Below are positions 29,349-39,038 of a stretch of 64,000 bases of DNA, one piece after another. The DNA comes from Paracoccus sp. IB05 (GTDB lineage Bacteria > Pseudomonadota > Alphaproteobacteria > Rhodobacterales > Rhodobacteraceae), in contig NZ_JAEFCF010000020.1 in the NCBI RefSeq assembly GCF_016405985.1, positions 26,438-90,437 of the forward strand, in the 5' to 3' direction. Every line of letters begins with the position of its first letter. Within the stretch, counting starts at the first letter, position 1. The notes below the pieces were generated by a model. The model did not search any database. It saw only the letters and a list, made by a program, of their open reading frames with translations, and was not told the DNA's origin. Both the position numbers and the translations under genes were made by a program.

Positions 29349-30614
29349 TCAGGCCTTTTCCAGCTCGAAAGCGTCGTGCAGCGCCTGAACGGCCAGCTCC
29401 AGATATTTGCGGTCGATCAGCACCGAGATCTTGATTTCGGAGGTCGCGATGACCTTGATATTGATCCCTTCCGCCGCCAGCGCCCTGAAGGTGCGTGCGG
29501 CAACCCCGGCATGGCTGCGCATGCCGATCCCCACGACCGAGACCTTGGCCACGTCGGTGTCGATGATCAGCTCGTCATAGGCGATCTCGCCGCGTGCCTT
29601 CGCCTCTTCCATCGCCTTTTTGGCGCGCTCGACCTGGTTGATCGGGCAGGAGAAGGTCATATCGGTGACGGCACCGCTATGGCGCTCATCATAATCCTTT
29701 TCCGAGATATTCTGCACGATCATGTCCACATTGACCCCGGCCTCGGCCAAAGGGCCAAAGATCGCCTGGGCGACGCCCGGACGGTCTTCGATGGTGAACA
29801 GCGTGATCTTGGCCTCTTCACGCGAGAAGGCGACGCCGCTTACGACTTTCGATTCCATGATTTCCTCCTCGTCACAGACCAGGGTCCCTGAGTTCTCGTC
29901 GGTATCCTCGAACGAGGACAGCACGCGCAGGCGCACCTTATAACGCATCGCCAGCTCGACCGAACGGGTCTGCAGAACTTTCGCGCCCAGCGATGCCAGT
30001 TCCAGCATTTCCTCAAAAGCGATCTTATCGAGCTTTCTGGCTTTCGAGCTTACACGCGGATCGGTCGTGTAGACCCCGTCGACATCAGTATAGATATCGC
30101 ACCGCTCGGCGCCAAAAGCGGCGGCGAAGGCCACTGCGGTCGTGTCCGAGCCGCCGCGGCCCAAAGTGGTGATACGGCCTTCGGGCGAGATCCCCTGGAA
30201 GCCCGCCACCACCGCGACCCTGAAGCCCTCCGCGAATTTTGCATCGAGATTGTCGCGCGGGATCGACACAAACCGCGCCGCGCTATGGGCCGATGTGGTG
30301 TTGATCGGCACCTGCCAGCCCTGCCAGGAGCGCGCAGGCACCCCCATCTCCTGCAGGCGCAGTGCCATCAGCCCGGCGGTGACATTCTCGCCTGATGCCA
30401 CGACCGCATCATATTCGCGCGCGTCATAAAGTTTCGAAGTGCCCTCAACCCAGCCGACCAGCTCATTGGTCTTGCCGGACATCGCGCTGACAATGACGAT
30501 CACGTCATAGCCGCGCTCGACCTCTTTTTGCACCTTCTTCGCGGCATTCGCGATACGGTCGATATCGGCGACGGATGTGCCCCCGAATTTCATTACCAGA
30601 AGCGGCATCTGCAC
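29349..30614 (-). CDS. lysC: Aspartate kinase
   Basis: LysC phosphorylates aspartate, the first step toward lysine, threonine and methionine. The 421-residue protein has KFGGTSV (residues 9-15), the kinase-domain FTTLGRGGSDTTA-type segment (ITTLGRGGSDTTAVAFA) and two C-terminal ACT domains (FTIEDRPGVAQAIFGPLAEA and VSVVGIGMRSHAGVAARTF) for feedback regulation. Size fits the single-polypeptide alpha/beta-type kinase. Initiation may be at Met1 or at Met3 (30606-30608). thrC is in the same window, but in a separate transcription unit. Confidence 0.96.
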   Translation of the reverse strand: MQMPLLVMKFGGTSVADIDRIANAAKKVQKEVERGYDVIVIVSAMSGKTNELVGWVEGTSKLYDAREYDAVVASGENVTAGLMALRLQEMGVPARSWQGWQVPINTTSAHSAARFVSIPRDNLDAKFAEGFRVAVVAGFQGISPEGRITTLGRGGSDTTAVAFAAAFGAERCDIYTDVDGVYTTDPRVSSKARKLDKIAFEEMLELASLGAKVLQTRSVELAMRYKVRLRVLSSFEDTDENSGTLVCDEEEIMESKVVSGVAFSREEAKITLFTIEDRPGVAQAIFGPLAEAGVNVDMIVQNISEKDYDERHSGAVTDMTFSCPINQVERAKKAMEEAKARGEIAYDELIIDTDVAKVSVVGIGMRSHAGVAARTFRALAAEGINIKVIATSEIKISVLIDRKYLELAVQALHDAFELEKA

Positions 30615-30740
30615 CCCCCCGAGGCCCTTTTGGGGCTCTGCACACAGGCGGGCTCTCAGTCACCCGCCAAAATCGCCGGTTTCCTATAGCCCGGGCGCGC
30701 AAGGCGCAAGGGGCTGGCCGCATTTCCCGATGGGAATCGT

Positions 30741-30778
30741 CGGATGCCTCCGGCGGGAGTATTTCTTTCAAGAGGAAG
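30741..30778 (+). repeat. Dispersed intergenic repeat, copy A
   Basis: The motif CGGATGCCTCCGGCGGGAGT followed by ATTT, four variable bases and CAAGAGGAAG lies between lysC and mtnP. The same sequence occurs inverted at 35878-35915. This GCC-rich block with a GAGTATTT core is a type commonly seen between genes in Rhodobacterales; its role is unknown. Confidence 0.75.
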
Positions 30779-30881
30779 TTGATTTTCCCCTGACCCAAAT
30801 ACTCAAATCCCTGACCCGCGATCTCTTGCCGCAATGCGGCAGGAGCGCTAGCTTCTGGCCGGCATCAGGAAGGACAAAGAT

Positions 30882-31778
30882 ATGCAGGGCATCACCGGGC
30901 AAACCACAACCGGTCACACGATGATCGGCGTCATCGGCGGCTCGGGTGTCTATCAGATCGACGGGCTCGAGGGCGCCGCATGGGTCACGGTGGCGACGCC
31001 CTGGGGGGCACCGTCGGATGAGATCCTGGTCGGGCGGCTCGGCGGGCTGCCGGTTGCCTTCCTGCCCCGGCACGGGCGCGGCCATGTCCACAGCCCGTCT
31101 TCGGTGCCATACCGTGCCAATATCGATGCGCTGAAGCGGATCGGCTGCACCGATATTCTCGCGGTCTCGGCGGTGGGATCGCTGCGCGAGGACCGCGCAC
31201 CGGGGGAGTTTGTGCTGGTGGATCAGTTCATCGACCGCACCTTCGCCCGCGAAAAAAGCTTTTTCGGCGAGGGGCTGGTGGCTCATGTCGGCTTTGCCCA
31301 TCCGACCTGTGCGCGGCTGGGCGATGCAGTGGCGGAAGCGGCATTTTCTGCGGGGGTCACGCTCCATCGCGGTGCGACTTATATCGCGATGGAAGGGCCG
31401 CAATTCTCAACCCTGGCCGAGAGCCGGCTTTACCGGCAATGGGGCGCCGATGTGATCGGCATGACCGCGATGCCCGAAGCCAAGCTCGCGCGCGAGGCAG
31501 AGCTTTGTTATACGAGCCTCGCCATGGTGACCGATTACGATTGCTGGCATCCCGACCATGATGCGGTGGATGTGGCGGCGGTGATCGCGACGCTGACCGG
31601 CAATGCAGCCAAAGCGCGCGGGGTCGTGGCGGCATTGCCGGCGGCTCTTGGCGCCAGCCGGGTGCCCTGCCCCTGTGGCTGTGACCAGGCGCTTCAGACC
31701 GCGCTGATGACGGCACCTGCGAAACGGGACCCGAAGCTGGTGGCAAAGCTTGACGCGGTCGCGGGCCGCCTGTTGTAA
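30882..31778 (+). CDS. mtnP: S-methyl-5'-thioadenosine phosphorylase
   Basis: MtnP cleaves methylthioadenosine, a by-product of polyamine and homoserine-lactone synthesis, to adenine and methylthioribose-1-phosphate. The 298-residue protein has the purine phosphorylase features [34 protein letters not shown], and the substrate-binding [18 protein letters not shown] with [19 protein letters not shown]. The ATG is preceded by AGGAAGGA. The next gene, apt, recycles the adenine released, so the pair forms a salvage unit. Confidence 0.95.
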   Translation: MQGITGQTTTGHTMIGVIGGSGVYQIDGLEGAAWVTVATPWGAPSDEILVGRLGGLPVAFLPRHGRGHVHSPSSVPYRANIDALKRIGCTDILAVSAVGSLREDRAPGEFVLVDQFIDRTFAREKSFFGEGLVAHVGFAHPTCARLGDAVAEAAFSAGVTLHRGATYIAMEGPQFSTLAESRLYRQWGADVIGMTAMPEAKLAREAELCYTSLAMVTDYDCWHPDHDAVDVAAVIATLTGNAAKARGVVAALPAALGASRVPCPCGCDQALQTALMTAPAKRDPKLVAKLDAVAGRLL

Positions 31779-31810
31779 GCTGGTCGCCTGCTGTAACCGG
31801 AAGACCCCAG

Positions 31811-32344
31811 ATGCAAAAAACCGTCCGCGACTATATCCGCACCATCGTCGATTTCCCGCATGAGGGGATCCTGTTTCGCGATGTGACCACGCTCTTCGCC
31901 GATCCGCGCGGCTTTCGCATATGTGTCGATCAGTTGCTCGCGCCCTGGGCCGGGATGCGGATCGACAAGGTGGTGGGGCTGGAAGCGCGCGGCTTCATCC
32001 TCGGTGGCGCGGTGGCGCATCAGCTTTCGACCGGTTTTGTCCCGGTGCGCAAGAAGGGCAAGCTGCCAGGCCAGACCATAAGTCAGGCCTATCAGCTGGA
32101 ATATGGCGAGGCGGTGGTCGAGATCCATGAGGATGCGCTTTTCGCCGGAGAGCGGGTGCTGCTGGTCGATGACCTGCTGGCCACCGGCGGCACGGCGGCG
32201 GCCGGGATTTCGCTGATCGAACGGCTCGGCGCCGAGGTGATCGGCTGCGCTTTCGTGGTCGATCTGCCCGATCTGGGCGGGCGCAAAAAACTTGAGGCGC
32301 TCGGGATGGATGTCCGTTGCCTTTGCGCCTTTGAGGGTCTGTGA
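31811..32344 (+). CDS. apt: Adenine phosphoribosyltransferase
   Basis: Apt converts adenine and PRPP to AMP. The 177-residue protein has the family N-terminus [20 protein letters not shown], the EARGFILGG segment, and the PRPP-binding loop [17 protein letters not shown] (about residues 117-133). Length is standard. It lies 32 bp after mtnP, whose product adenine is its substrate. Confidence 0.96.
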   Translation: MQKTVRDYIRTIVDFPHEGILFRDVTTLFADPRGFRICVDQLLAPWAGMRIDKVVGLEARGFILGGAVAHQLSTGFVPVRKKGKLPGQTISQAYQLEYGEAVVEIHEDALFAGERVLLVDDLLATGGTAAAGISLIERLGAEVIGCAFVVDLPDLGGRKKLEALGMDVRCLCAFEGL

Positions 32345-32361
32345 CGCGCGCCGACGCGAGC

Positions 32362-33774
32362 TCAGAGCGGCAGCACCACACCCGGATTGAGGATGCCTTT
32401 CGGATCAAGCGCCGTCTTGATCCGGCGCATCGCCGCCAGCCGGCCGGGATCGCCGTAGCGCTGCAAATCCCCCGTTTTCAGTCGCCCGATGCCATGTTCG
32501 GCCGATATGCTGCCCCCGGCGGCGTCAACCATCTGATGCACCAGATCCGACAGCGCCGGCGCCAGCGCCGCATAGTCACTGCGGCTGCGCCCTTTGGCGG
32601 GAAACAGGTTGAAATGCAGATTGCCATCGCCGAGATGGCCAAAGCAATTGATCCTTACATCCGCCATTGCGGTCAGACGGGCGCCGGCCTCCCGGATGAA
32701 ATCCGGGATCGCTCCGGGCGGCAGCGAGACGTCATGGCTGGAAATCGAGCCCAGACGGCGATTGGCATCGGGAATGGTCTCGCGCAGGGCCCAGAGATGG
32801 TCGGCCTGGGCCCCGGACGTCGCGATCACGCCATCGAGCACAAGTCCGAGTTCGGCGCCCTGTTCGTACAGACCCGCCATCGCGGCCTCGGCGTCAATGG
32901 CGCCGGGCAGGCCCAGCTCGATCAGCACCAGCCAGTCAGGCAGCGGATCGAAGGGGGCGCGCAGATCAAACCCGGTCTCGGCGAGGAAATCGAACCCTGC
33001 GCGTGAGATCAGTTCGAACCCTGATACCAGCCCGCCCAGCTCAGCCTCGGAAAGCCGGAGCAGCGCCTGCGCCGCTTCGGGGGAGGACACCGCCAGCATG
33101 GCGACCACGCGCTTTTTAGGGGCCGGGAAGAGGCGCAGACTGGCGGCGGTGATCACGGCAAGACTGCCCTCGGAGCCGACGATCAGATCCCGCAGGTCGT
33201 AGCCGGTATTGTCCTTCCGAAGCCGCCTGAGCCCGGAAATCACTTCCCCACTGGCCAGCACCGCCTCGATCCCAAGGCACAGCTCGCGGGCGGTGCCATA
33301 GCGCAGCACCTGGGTGCCGCCGGCATTGGTCGCAAGATTGCCGCCGATCGTGGCCGTCCCTTCGGAGGCCAGTGAGAGCGGGAAGAGCCGTCCGGCGGCG
33401 CGGGCTGCTTCCTGAACGGCGGCGAGCGTCATCCCGGCCTCGACCGTGATGCTGTTCTCATCCGGCCAAAGACCGCGCAGCCCCGTCATCGCCTCAAGGG
33501 AGAGAATGAGCGGCACGGGCCCCTCGGGCATGACCTGGCCCGAGACCAGCCCGGTGCCGCCGCCCCAGGGCAGAACGGGCACCGAAGCCGCATTGCAGAC
33601 GGCAAGGATCTGCGAGACTTCCTCGCGGCTTTTCGGAATCGCAAGAGGCCCGGGCCGGCCCAGCCATTTGCCGCGCGGCTCGGTCAGATGCCGCGGCTCT
33701 GCCGCAACCAGCCGCCCCTCGGGCAAATGCGACCTGAGCCGCCCGATAAAAGCCTCATCCGCCGGATTGAGCAA
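32362..33774 (-). CDS. FAD-binding 2-hydroxyacid dehydrogenase (GlcD/D-lactate dehydrogenase type)
   Basis: The product is 470 residues. The N-terminal FAD-binding type 4 domain has PWGGGTGLVSGQV (about 68-80) and GGNLATNAGGTQVLRYGTA. The C-terminal FAD-oxidase domain ends in the typical CFGHLGDGNLHFN (about 375-387) and ISAEHGIGRLKTGDL. The group oxidises D-lactate, glycolate or D-2-hydroxyglutarate; the sequence alone does not separate these. No glcE/glcF neighbours are present, which makes D-lactate or D-2-hydroxyglutarate more likely than glycolate. The gene converges on apt and follows a double palindrome. Confidence 0.9.
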   Translation of the reverse strand: MLNPADEAFIGRLRSHLPEGRLVAAEPRHLTEPRGKWLGRPGPLAIPKSREEVSQILAVCNAASVPVLPWGGGTGLVSGQVMPEGPVPLILSLEAMTGLRGLWPDENSITVEAGMTLAAVQEAARAAGRLFPLSLASEGTATIGGNLATNAGGTQVLRYGTARELCLGIEAVLASGEVISGLRRLRKDNTGYDLRDLIVGSEGSLAVITAASLRLFPAPKKRVVAMLAVSSPEAAQALLRLSEAELGGLVSGFELISRAGFDFLAETGFDLRAPFDPLPDWLVLIELGLPGAIDAEAAMAGLYEQGAELGLVLDGVIATSGAQADHLWALRETIPDANRRLGSISSHDVSLPPGAIPDFIREAGARLTAMADVRINCFGHLGDGNLHFNLFPAKGRSRSDYAALAPALSDLVHQMVDAAGGSISAEHGIGRLKTGDLQRYGDPGRLAAMRRIKTALDPKGILNPGVVLPL

Positions 33775-33813
33775 AACCCCGTCTCCTCTTCTCTCCGGCG
33801 CACGCGTCGCGCA

Positions 33814-33860
33814 CCCGATTTCTGTACAGAAATCGGGCCGGAGTTTTTGAAAAACTCCGG
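33814..33860. repeat. Two adjacent perfect palindromes between GNAT and FAD dehydrogenase genes
   Basis: The first, 33814-33837, is a 24-bp perfect palindrome centred on CTGTACAG with CCCGATTT arms. The second, 33838-33860, is an 11-bp stem (CCGGAGTTTTT) around one base. The second, with internal T and A runs, looks like a terminator hairpin for the upstream acetyltransferase operon in either direction. The first lies 40 bp before the FAD dehydrogenase start and could be an operator. Confidence 0.7.
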
Positions 33861-33896
33861 CACCGCGTCATGCCGGCGGCCCGGTACCCGCCTGTC

Positions 33897-34487
33897 TCAG
33901 GCTGGCCCCACATCTGTCCTTCCGCGTCGGTCCGCGCGCAGAGAGGCATAAAGCACATGGTTGCGCCAGCGTCCGTTGATCTGGAGATAGGCCTGCGCCA
34001 CGCCCTCATATTTGAAGCCGGTCTTCTCCAGCACGCCGCGTGAGGCCAGGTTCTCCGGCAGGCAGGCTGCCTCGATCCGGCTCAGATCCATCCGGGTAAA
34101 GGCATGATGCACAACGCCCAGGATCGCCTCCCGCATCAGGCCCTGGCGCGCATAGGCTTCGCCCACCCAATAGCCCAGCGTCCCGGTCTGCGCCGGTCCC
34201 CGGCGGATATTGTCGAGCGTGATCGAGCCGACGATGCGCTGATCCTCGCGCCGCAGCATCACCAGCGGCAGCGCACTCCCCTGCGCCTCAGCGCGCCGCG
34301 CCCAGTAAACCCTGCCCGAGAAACTGCGCCGCGACAGATGCTGATCTGACCAGACCGGCTCCCAGGGTTTCAGAAACCCCTCGCTTTCAGCGCGCAGCGC
34401 GCTCCATTGCCGCCAGTCATCATGGATCGGCAGGCGCAGCGTCATCCTCTCGGTCTCGATCCTGACCCTGCGCGCCAGGCCAAGCAT
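33897..34487 (-). CDS. GNAT-family N-acetyltransferase, RimJ-like
   Basis: The product is 196 residues. It resembles the RimJ/RimL group of GNAT enzymes, which acetylate N-termini of ribosomal or other proteins using acetyl-CoA. Visible features are RIETERMTLRLPIHDDWRQW at the start, IVGSITLDNIRRG, the acetyl-CoA loop AYARQGLMREAILGVVHHAF, and RIEAACLPENLASRGVLEKTGFKYEG. Substrate is not certain. The start codon overlaps the stop of the M16 peptidase gene (34487), so they are co-translated. Confidence 0.87.
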   Translation of the reverse strand: MLGLARRVRIETERMTLRLPIHDDWRQWSALRAESEGFLKPWEPVWSDQHLSRRSFSGRVYWARRAEAQGSALPLVMLRREDQRIVGSITLDNIRRGPAQTGTLGYWVGEAYARQGLMREAILGVVHHAFTRMDLSRIEAACLPENLASRGVLEKTGFKYEGVAQAYLQINGRWRNHVLYASLRADRRGRTDVGPA

Positions 34488-35746
34488 TATGCCCGCATCC
34501 CTGCCATCATATCCGCAAGCGAGGGCGCGCGGGAAATCGGTCCGTAAACCGCCACCGCCGCCTGCCCTTGCAAGACGCGCGCGCCCTGCGTCCGCACCGC
34601 CTCAAGGCTGACCGTGCCGATCTTCGCAACCGCCTCGTCAAGGTCTGGCACCCGGTCCCAGATGGCAAGCAGCCGGGCATTGCGCTCGGCGCGCGAGGAC
34701 GGGCTTTCCAGCCCCATCACCAGCCCCGCCGTCAGTTGCGCCTTTGCCCGCGCGACCTCTGCCTCCGACATATCCTCTGCCGAACGCCTCAGTTCCAGGA
34801 CGGTCAGCTCGGCCAGTTCCCCGATCTCAGCCGCCGAAGTGCCGGCGTAAATGGTGACATGGCCGGTATCCTCATAGGCGGCCGGCTGTGCATGGATCGA
34901 ATAGCAAAGCCCGCGCTCCTCACGGATCTTCTGGAACAGGCGCGAAGACATGCCGCCGCCTATCGCCGTGGTCCAGACCTGCGAGGCCCAGACCTCGGGA
35001 TCGCGAAAGCCCGGCGCCTCGAGGTTGAGCGCGAAATGCGCCTGTTCGAGATCTTTTTCTTCCCGTCGCTCGCCGGCGGTGAACCGGGCAGGCTCGGGCA
35101 TGTCAGAGCCGACCGCGGCAAGCCCGCCGAACAGGGCCTCGGCCCGGTGCAGGATCTCAGCATGGCTGATGCCGCCCGCCGCCGAGAGGATCATCCGGTC
35201 GGGCCCGTAATGACGCGCGACAAAGCCAAGAAAATCCTCGCGCCCGAAGGCCGAGACCCGCTCTTCCGGCCCCAGAATGGTGCGCCCGAAAGCCTGGCCG
35301 GGATAGCTGACCTCATGCAGCCAGTCGAAAATGACATCATCGGGCGTATCATTGGACTGGCCGATCTCCTGCAGGATCACATGGCGCTCGGTCTCGATAT
35401 CATCCGTGTTGAACAGCGGATTGAGGACGATATCCGCGATCACCTCCAACGCGCGCGGCACGTCTTCCGACAGGCAGCGCGCGTAATAGGCGGTCATCTC
35501 GCGCGAGGTATAGGCATTGATATAGCCGCCGACATCTTCGATCTCCTCGGCGATCCGCAGCGCCGAGCGCGAGGGCGTGCCTTTAAAGGCCATATGCTCC
35601 AGAAAATGCGCAACCCCGTTCTGGGCCGCCGTCTCATGGCGCCCCCCGGCACCAACCCAGATCCCGACCGAGGCCGATTTCAACCCGGGCATGGATTCGG
35701 TCACAATGCGAAATCCGTTGGAAAGCGTATGGATCTGGACGGTCAA
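34487..35746 (-). CDS. M16 family zinc metallopeptidase (processing-peptidase-like)
   Basis: The product is 419 residues. It has the inverted zinc motif HFLEHMAFKGT (His47, Glu50, His51) and a distal glutamate in ETERHVILQEIGQ, so the active-site set appears complete. The closest functional relatives are the mitochondrial processing peptidase beta subunit and bacterial PqqL-like proteins. No signal peptide is seen, so it should be cytosolic. In Rhodobacterales it follows thrC; here thrC lies 172 bp upstream. Confidence 0.92.
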   Translation of the reverse strand: MTVQIHTLSNGFRIVTESMPGLKSASVGIWVGAGGRHETAAQNGVAHFLEHMAFKGTPSRSALRIAEEIEDVGGYINAYTSREMTAYYARCLSEDVPRALEVIADIVLNPLFNTDDIETERHVILQEIGQSNDTPDDVIFDWLHEVSYPGQAFGRTILGPEERVSAFGREDFLGFVARHYGPDRMILSAAGGISHAEILHRAEALFGGLAAVGSDMPEPARFTAGERREEKDLEQAHFALNLEAPGFRDPEVWASQVWTTAIGGGMSSRLFQKIREERGLCYSIHAQPAAYEDTGHVTIYAGTSAAEIGELAELTVLELRRSAEDMSEAEVARAKAQLTAGLVMGLESPSSRAERNARLLAIWDRVPDLDEAVAKIGTVSLEAVRTQGARVLQGQAAVAVYGPISRAPSLADMMAGMRA

Positions 35747-35805
35747 GGCTGGTTCCGTTCACAAGCGGGACAATCCGGGCGTCTTACACCCGGGGCAAGC
35801 GTGAG

Positions 35806-35915
35806 AAAAGGGGGCGCTGCCCCCGTCTGCCTTACGGCAGCCTCCCCCGGAGTATTTTCATCAAGAGGAAATGCCGGCTTCCTCTTGACTTAAATACTCC
35901 CGCCGGAGGCATCCG
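35806..35915. repeat. Dispersed intergenic repeat, copies B1 and B2 (inverted pair)
   Basis: Between thrC and the M16 gene, a GGGGGCGCTGCCCCC hairpin is followed by CCCCCGGAGTATTTTCATCA and AGAGGAA (35844-35870). A second copy in opposite orientation lies at 35878-35915 and matches copy A near mtnP. The two facing copies can fold into a long hairpin with the arms AAGAGGAA/TTCCTCTT, and may end transcripts of thrC. Confidence 0.7.
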
Positions 35916-35918
35916 CAT

Positions 35919-37313
35919 TCAGCCAAGCCTTGAGCGGATCAGGGTTTTGAGCGCCTCAAGGTCATTCGGAACCCGGGTCACGCGCTCGGGCCGGTCAAAG
36001 AGATCTGCCATGCGCGGCGGCAGGCCCGGGCGGATGCCGGTGGCCTTTGCCACCGCATCGGGGAACTTCGCGGGATGCGCGGTTGCGAGCGTCACCATCG
36101 GCACCTCCGGGTGGAGGTGCTGCTGCGCCGTTCCGACGCTTACACCGACCGCGGAATGCGGGCAGAGGAGCTCTCCGGTCTGCGCAAGCGTGGTCGCGAT
36201 GGTCTCATAGGTCCGCGCCTCGTCCACCGCGCCGCTGTCATAGACATTGCTCAGCGCCGTCATCGCGTTTTGCGACAGGGAAAAACCGCCATTCGTGGAC
36301 AGCTCTGCCATCAGTTCCCGGATCGCAGCACCATCCCTGCCATGCGCCCAGAACAGTGCGCGTTCGAAATTCGACGAGACCTCGATATCCATCGACGGGC
36401 TGATCGTCGGCACCACGCCATGTTTGGTATAGGCGCCGGTCTCCATGCAGCGATGCAGGATGTCGTTTTCATTGGTGGCGATCACCAGCCGTTTGATCGG
36501 CAGTCCCATTTCGCGCGCGATAAAGCCCGCGAAGACATCGCCGAAATTACCGGTCGGCACGGTGAAGCTGATCTCGCGATCCGGGCTGCCAAGTGCCAGG
36601 GCCGCGTGGAAATAATAGACCACCTGCGCCAGCACCCGCGCCCAGTTGATCGAATTCACCCCCGCCAGACGCACCCCGTCGCGGAAGTCGAAATCGTTGA
36701 ACATATCCTTCAGCCGGGCCTGGCAATCGTCGAAATCGCCCTCGACCGCCAGGGCATGGACATTGGCCTCAGACGGCGTCGTCATCTGGCGGCGCTGCAC
36801 TTCCGAGACGCGGCCATGCGGGAAGAGGATGAAGACATCGACATTCTTCAACCCCCGGAAGGCCTCGATCGCGGCGGAGCCGGTATCACCCGAGGTCGCA
36901 CCGACGATCGTGATGCGCTCTCCCGTCTTGGCCAGCGCCGCCTGCATCATCTGGCCGATGATCTGCATGGCGAAATCTTTGAACGCCAGCGTCGGGCCGT
37001 GGAACAGTTCCATCAGGAAATGGTTGGGCCCAAGCTGTACCAGCGGTGCGCGGGCATTATGGCCGAAACCGGCATAGGCTTTGGCCAGCAGGGCGCGGAA
37101 TTCATCATCCGCGAAGAAATCGCCGATGAACGGCTTCATCACCCGGAAGGCGAGATCCTCGTAGGAAAGGCCGCGCAGGGACGCGATGCCTTCGCGGGTG
37201 AAATGCGGCACCGTCTCCGGCACATAGAGGCCGCCATCGCGGGCGAGGCCCGTCATCATCGCTTCGCCGAAACCGAGAACCGGCGCCTGGCCGCGTGTCG
37301 AGATATATCGCAT
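35919..37313 (-). CDS. thrC: Threonine synthase
   Basis: ThrC makes threonine from O-phosphohomoserine with PLP. The 464-residue protein begins MRYISTRGQAPVLGFGEAM, has the cofactor lysine in HGPTLAFKDFAMQI (about residues 107-120), VGATSGDTGSAAIEAF, and the phosphate-binding FTVPTGNFGDVFAGFIA. The length is that of the long (class II, fungal/proteobacterial) form. It lies 12 bp after the surf1 stop, an arrangement conserved in Rhodobacterales. Confidence 0.96.
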   Translation of the reverse strand: MRYISTRGQAPVLGFGEAMMTGLARDGGLYVPETVPHFTREGIASLRGLSYEDLAFRVMKPFIGDFFADDEFRALLAKAYAGFGHNARAPLVQLGPNHFLMELFHGPTLAFKDFAMQIIGQMMQAALAKTGERITIVGATSGDTGSAAIEAFRGLKNVDVFILFPHGRVSEVQRRQMTTPSEANVHALAVEGDFDDCQARLKDMFNDFDFRDGVRLAGVNSINWARVLAQVVYYFHAALALGSPDREISFTVPTGNFGDVFAGFIAREMGLPIKRLVIATNENDILHRCMETGAYTKHGVVPTISPSMDIEVSSNFERALFWAHGRDGAAIRELMAELSTNGGFSLSQNAMTALSNVYDSGAVDEARTYETIATTLAQTGELLCPHSAVGVSVGTAQQHLHPEVPMVTLATAHPAKFPDAVAKATGIRPGLPPRMADLFDRPERVTRVPNDLEALKTLIRSRLG

Positions 37314-37325
37314 GAGTTCCGCCCT

Positions 37326-37991
37326 TCAGACCTTGCGCGCCCTGATACGCCAGAGCCAGTAGAGTGTCATCCCCGCCCAGACAAGGGCCAGACCGAACCA
37401 GGTCACCGCATAACCGAGATGGTCATTGCGGAACGCCGCTGTTGCGGGCTGCGCGGTGACACCGTCGCCGGTATCCGCGCTTGCGATCACCATGACCTTT
37501 TCGGTCCCGAGATAGGCCGCCATCGCCTCGACATCACGGCCAAACCAGAGATTGGCCGCTGTATCGGGCGCGGGCGTCGAGGAGGTCATGTCATCGGGCC
37601 AGTTCAGATTGCCGGTGATACTGGCCGCGTGGCCGGGGCGCAGGGTATTGCGCGCGGTTTCCGGCACATAGCCGCGGTCGATCATGATCCGCCGTCCGTC
37701 TTCGGTCACAAAGGCGGTGATGATGCGGTAGCCCGGCCCCTGATCGCGGGTCGAGGTCAGGACATGCGCCTCATCCTGGGTGAAGCTGCCTGCAACGGTG
37801 ACGGGGCGGTAGCGGTCGCGCGCGGGGTCAGGCTGCGGCGGCAGCGCCACCGGGGCCTCGGCCATCATCGTGGCCGCCTCGGCGATCATCGCCTCCTTCC
37901 AGTCCAGCCGCTCCAGCTGCCAGAGCCCAAGCCGGACAAGCACCCCGGTGCCGAGAACGCCGATCACCAGCGCGAAAAGGATCTGCCGCAT
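37326..37991 (-). CDS. SURF1 family cytochrome oxidase assembly protein
   Basis: Surf1 helps insert heme a into subunit I of aa3-type oxidases. The 221-residue protein has one helix at each end (ILFALVIGVLGTGVLVRLGLW and YAVTWFGLALVWAGMTLYWL), the pattern of the family, with the conserved GLWQLERLDWKEAMI and RIMIDRGYVP motifs between. It lies 85 bp after ctaE, with a terminator hairpin in that gap. Confidence 0.92.
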   Translation of the reverse strand: MRQILFALVIGVLGTGVLVRLGLWQLERLDWKEAMIAEAATMMAEAPVALPPQPDPARDRYRPVTVAGSFTQDEAHVLTSTRDQGPGYRIITAFVTEDGRRIMIDRGYVPETARNTLRPGHAASITGNLNWPDDMTSSTPAPDTAANLWFGRDVEAMAAYLGTEKVMVIASADTGDGVTAQPATAAFRNDHLGYAVTWFGLALVWAGMTLYWLWRIRARKV

Positions 37992-38021
37992 CGGGGCCTC
38001 CTGTTGGTCTTCGGGAACGGA

Positions 38022-38050
38022 AAACGCGGGCTCCGTTCCGGGAGCCCGCG
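38022..38050 (-). terminator. Hairpin terminator after ctaE
   Basis: A 10-bp perfect stem (38025-38034 with 38041-38050, CGCGGGCTCC and its complement) has a 6-nt loop. On the minus strand it is followed by TTTT. It lies between ctaE and surf1, so it probably reduces rather than abolishes read-through into surf1 and thrC. Confidence 0.7.
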
Positions 38051-38075
38051 CCAGGATCAGTCACAATGGCGGGGC

Positions 38076-38942
38076 TTACTGGCCCCAGACATAGATCACG
38101 AAGAAGAGGAAGAGCCAGACCACGTCGACGAAGTGCCAGTACCAGGCCGCAGCCTCAAAGCCGACATGGTTCGCCTGGGTGAAATGGCCGTTCACCGCGC
38201 GCATCAGGCAGACGAAGAGGAAGATCGTCCCCATGATCACGTGGAAGCCGTGGAAGCCGGTCGCCATGTAGAAGGCGCCACCATAGACCGAGGGCGCGCC
38301 TTCGGCGTTATTGGCGAAACCAAAGGCGGCATGGCTGTATTCATAGGCTTGCAGGAAGGTGAAGAGCACCCCAAGCGCGACCCCGATGATCAACCCGTTG
38401 ATCATGTCCTTGCGGTTGTTTTCATGCGCCAGGGCATGGTGGGCCCAGGTGACTGCACAGCCCGACAGGAGCAGGATCAGCGTATTCATGAAGGGCAGAT
38501 GCCAGGGATCAAAGGTCTCGATGCCGGCAGGCGGCCAGGTGCCGTCGACCCAGGGGTAGCCTTCGGTCAGCGGATAGAGCTTGATCTTGAAGAAGGCCCA
38601 GAACCAGGCCGAGAAGAACATCACTTCGGACATGATGAAAAGGATCATGCCATAGCGCAGGCCGATGCGGACGACCGGGGTATGGTCGCCGGTCTGGCCC
38701 TCATTGGTCATCGCCGAGAACCAGCCGAACATGCAGTAAAGCACCATCGCAAGGCCGATCAGGAAAATCCAGGGCTGATGCCCGGCGGATTGCTCGATCC
38801 AGGTGCCCGAAGGCGAGGTGTCGATCCTCTCACCCTGCCAGAGCACACCGCCGAACAGCATGATGAAGGCGCCGACCGCAAGCGCGAAAGGCCAGATCGA
38901 CGGTGGCAGAATATGGTAGTCGTGGTTCTTTGCGTGGGCCAT
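38076..38942 (-). CDS. ctaE: Cytochrome c oxidase subunit III
   Basis: This is subunit III of the aa3-type cytochrome c oxidase, a seven-helix membrane protein that stabilises proton uptake. The product is 288 residues from the ATG at 38940-38942, chosen because [19 protein letters not shown] is the conserved N-terminus; an earlier in-frame ATG has no support. It contains [19 protein letters not shown] and the lipid-pocket [16 protein letters not shown], and ends [21 protein letters not shown]. It follows ctaG after a 96-bp gap. Confidence 0.95.
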   Translation of the reverse strand: MAHAKNHDYHILPPSIWPFALAVGAFIMLFGGVLWQGERIDTSPSGTWIEQSAGHQPWIFLIGLAMVLYCMFGWFSAMTNEGQTGDHTPVVRIGLRYGMILFIMSEVMFFSAWFWAFFKIKLYPLTEGYPWVDGTWPPAGIETFDPWHLPFMNTLILLLSGCAVTWAHHALAHENNRKDMINGLIIGVALGVLFTFLQAYEYSHAAFGFANNAEGAPSVYGGAFYMATGFHGFHVIMGTIFLFVCLMRAVNGHFTQANHVGFEAAAWYWHFVDVVWLFLFFVIYVWGQ

Positions 38943-39038
38943 GGCCGGTATCCGTTCCCTCGTATCCTTTAACAGGCGTCTTCTTTCAGTTTCGTAAATT
39001 CGGCCCGCCATCCGGGCGCGCCGCCTCTCACTTCTGTC

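Noticed and set aside
36075..38972. Plus-strand open frame of 965 codons over thrC, surf1 and ctaE
   Set aside because: It is antisense to three clear genes and has the same low-complexity Arg/His/Asp composition; an artefact of high GC.
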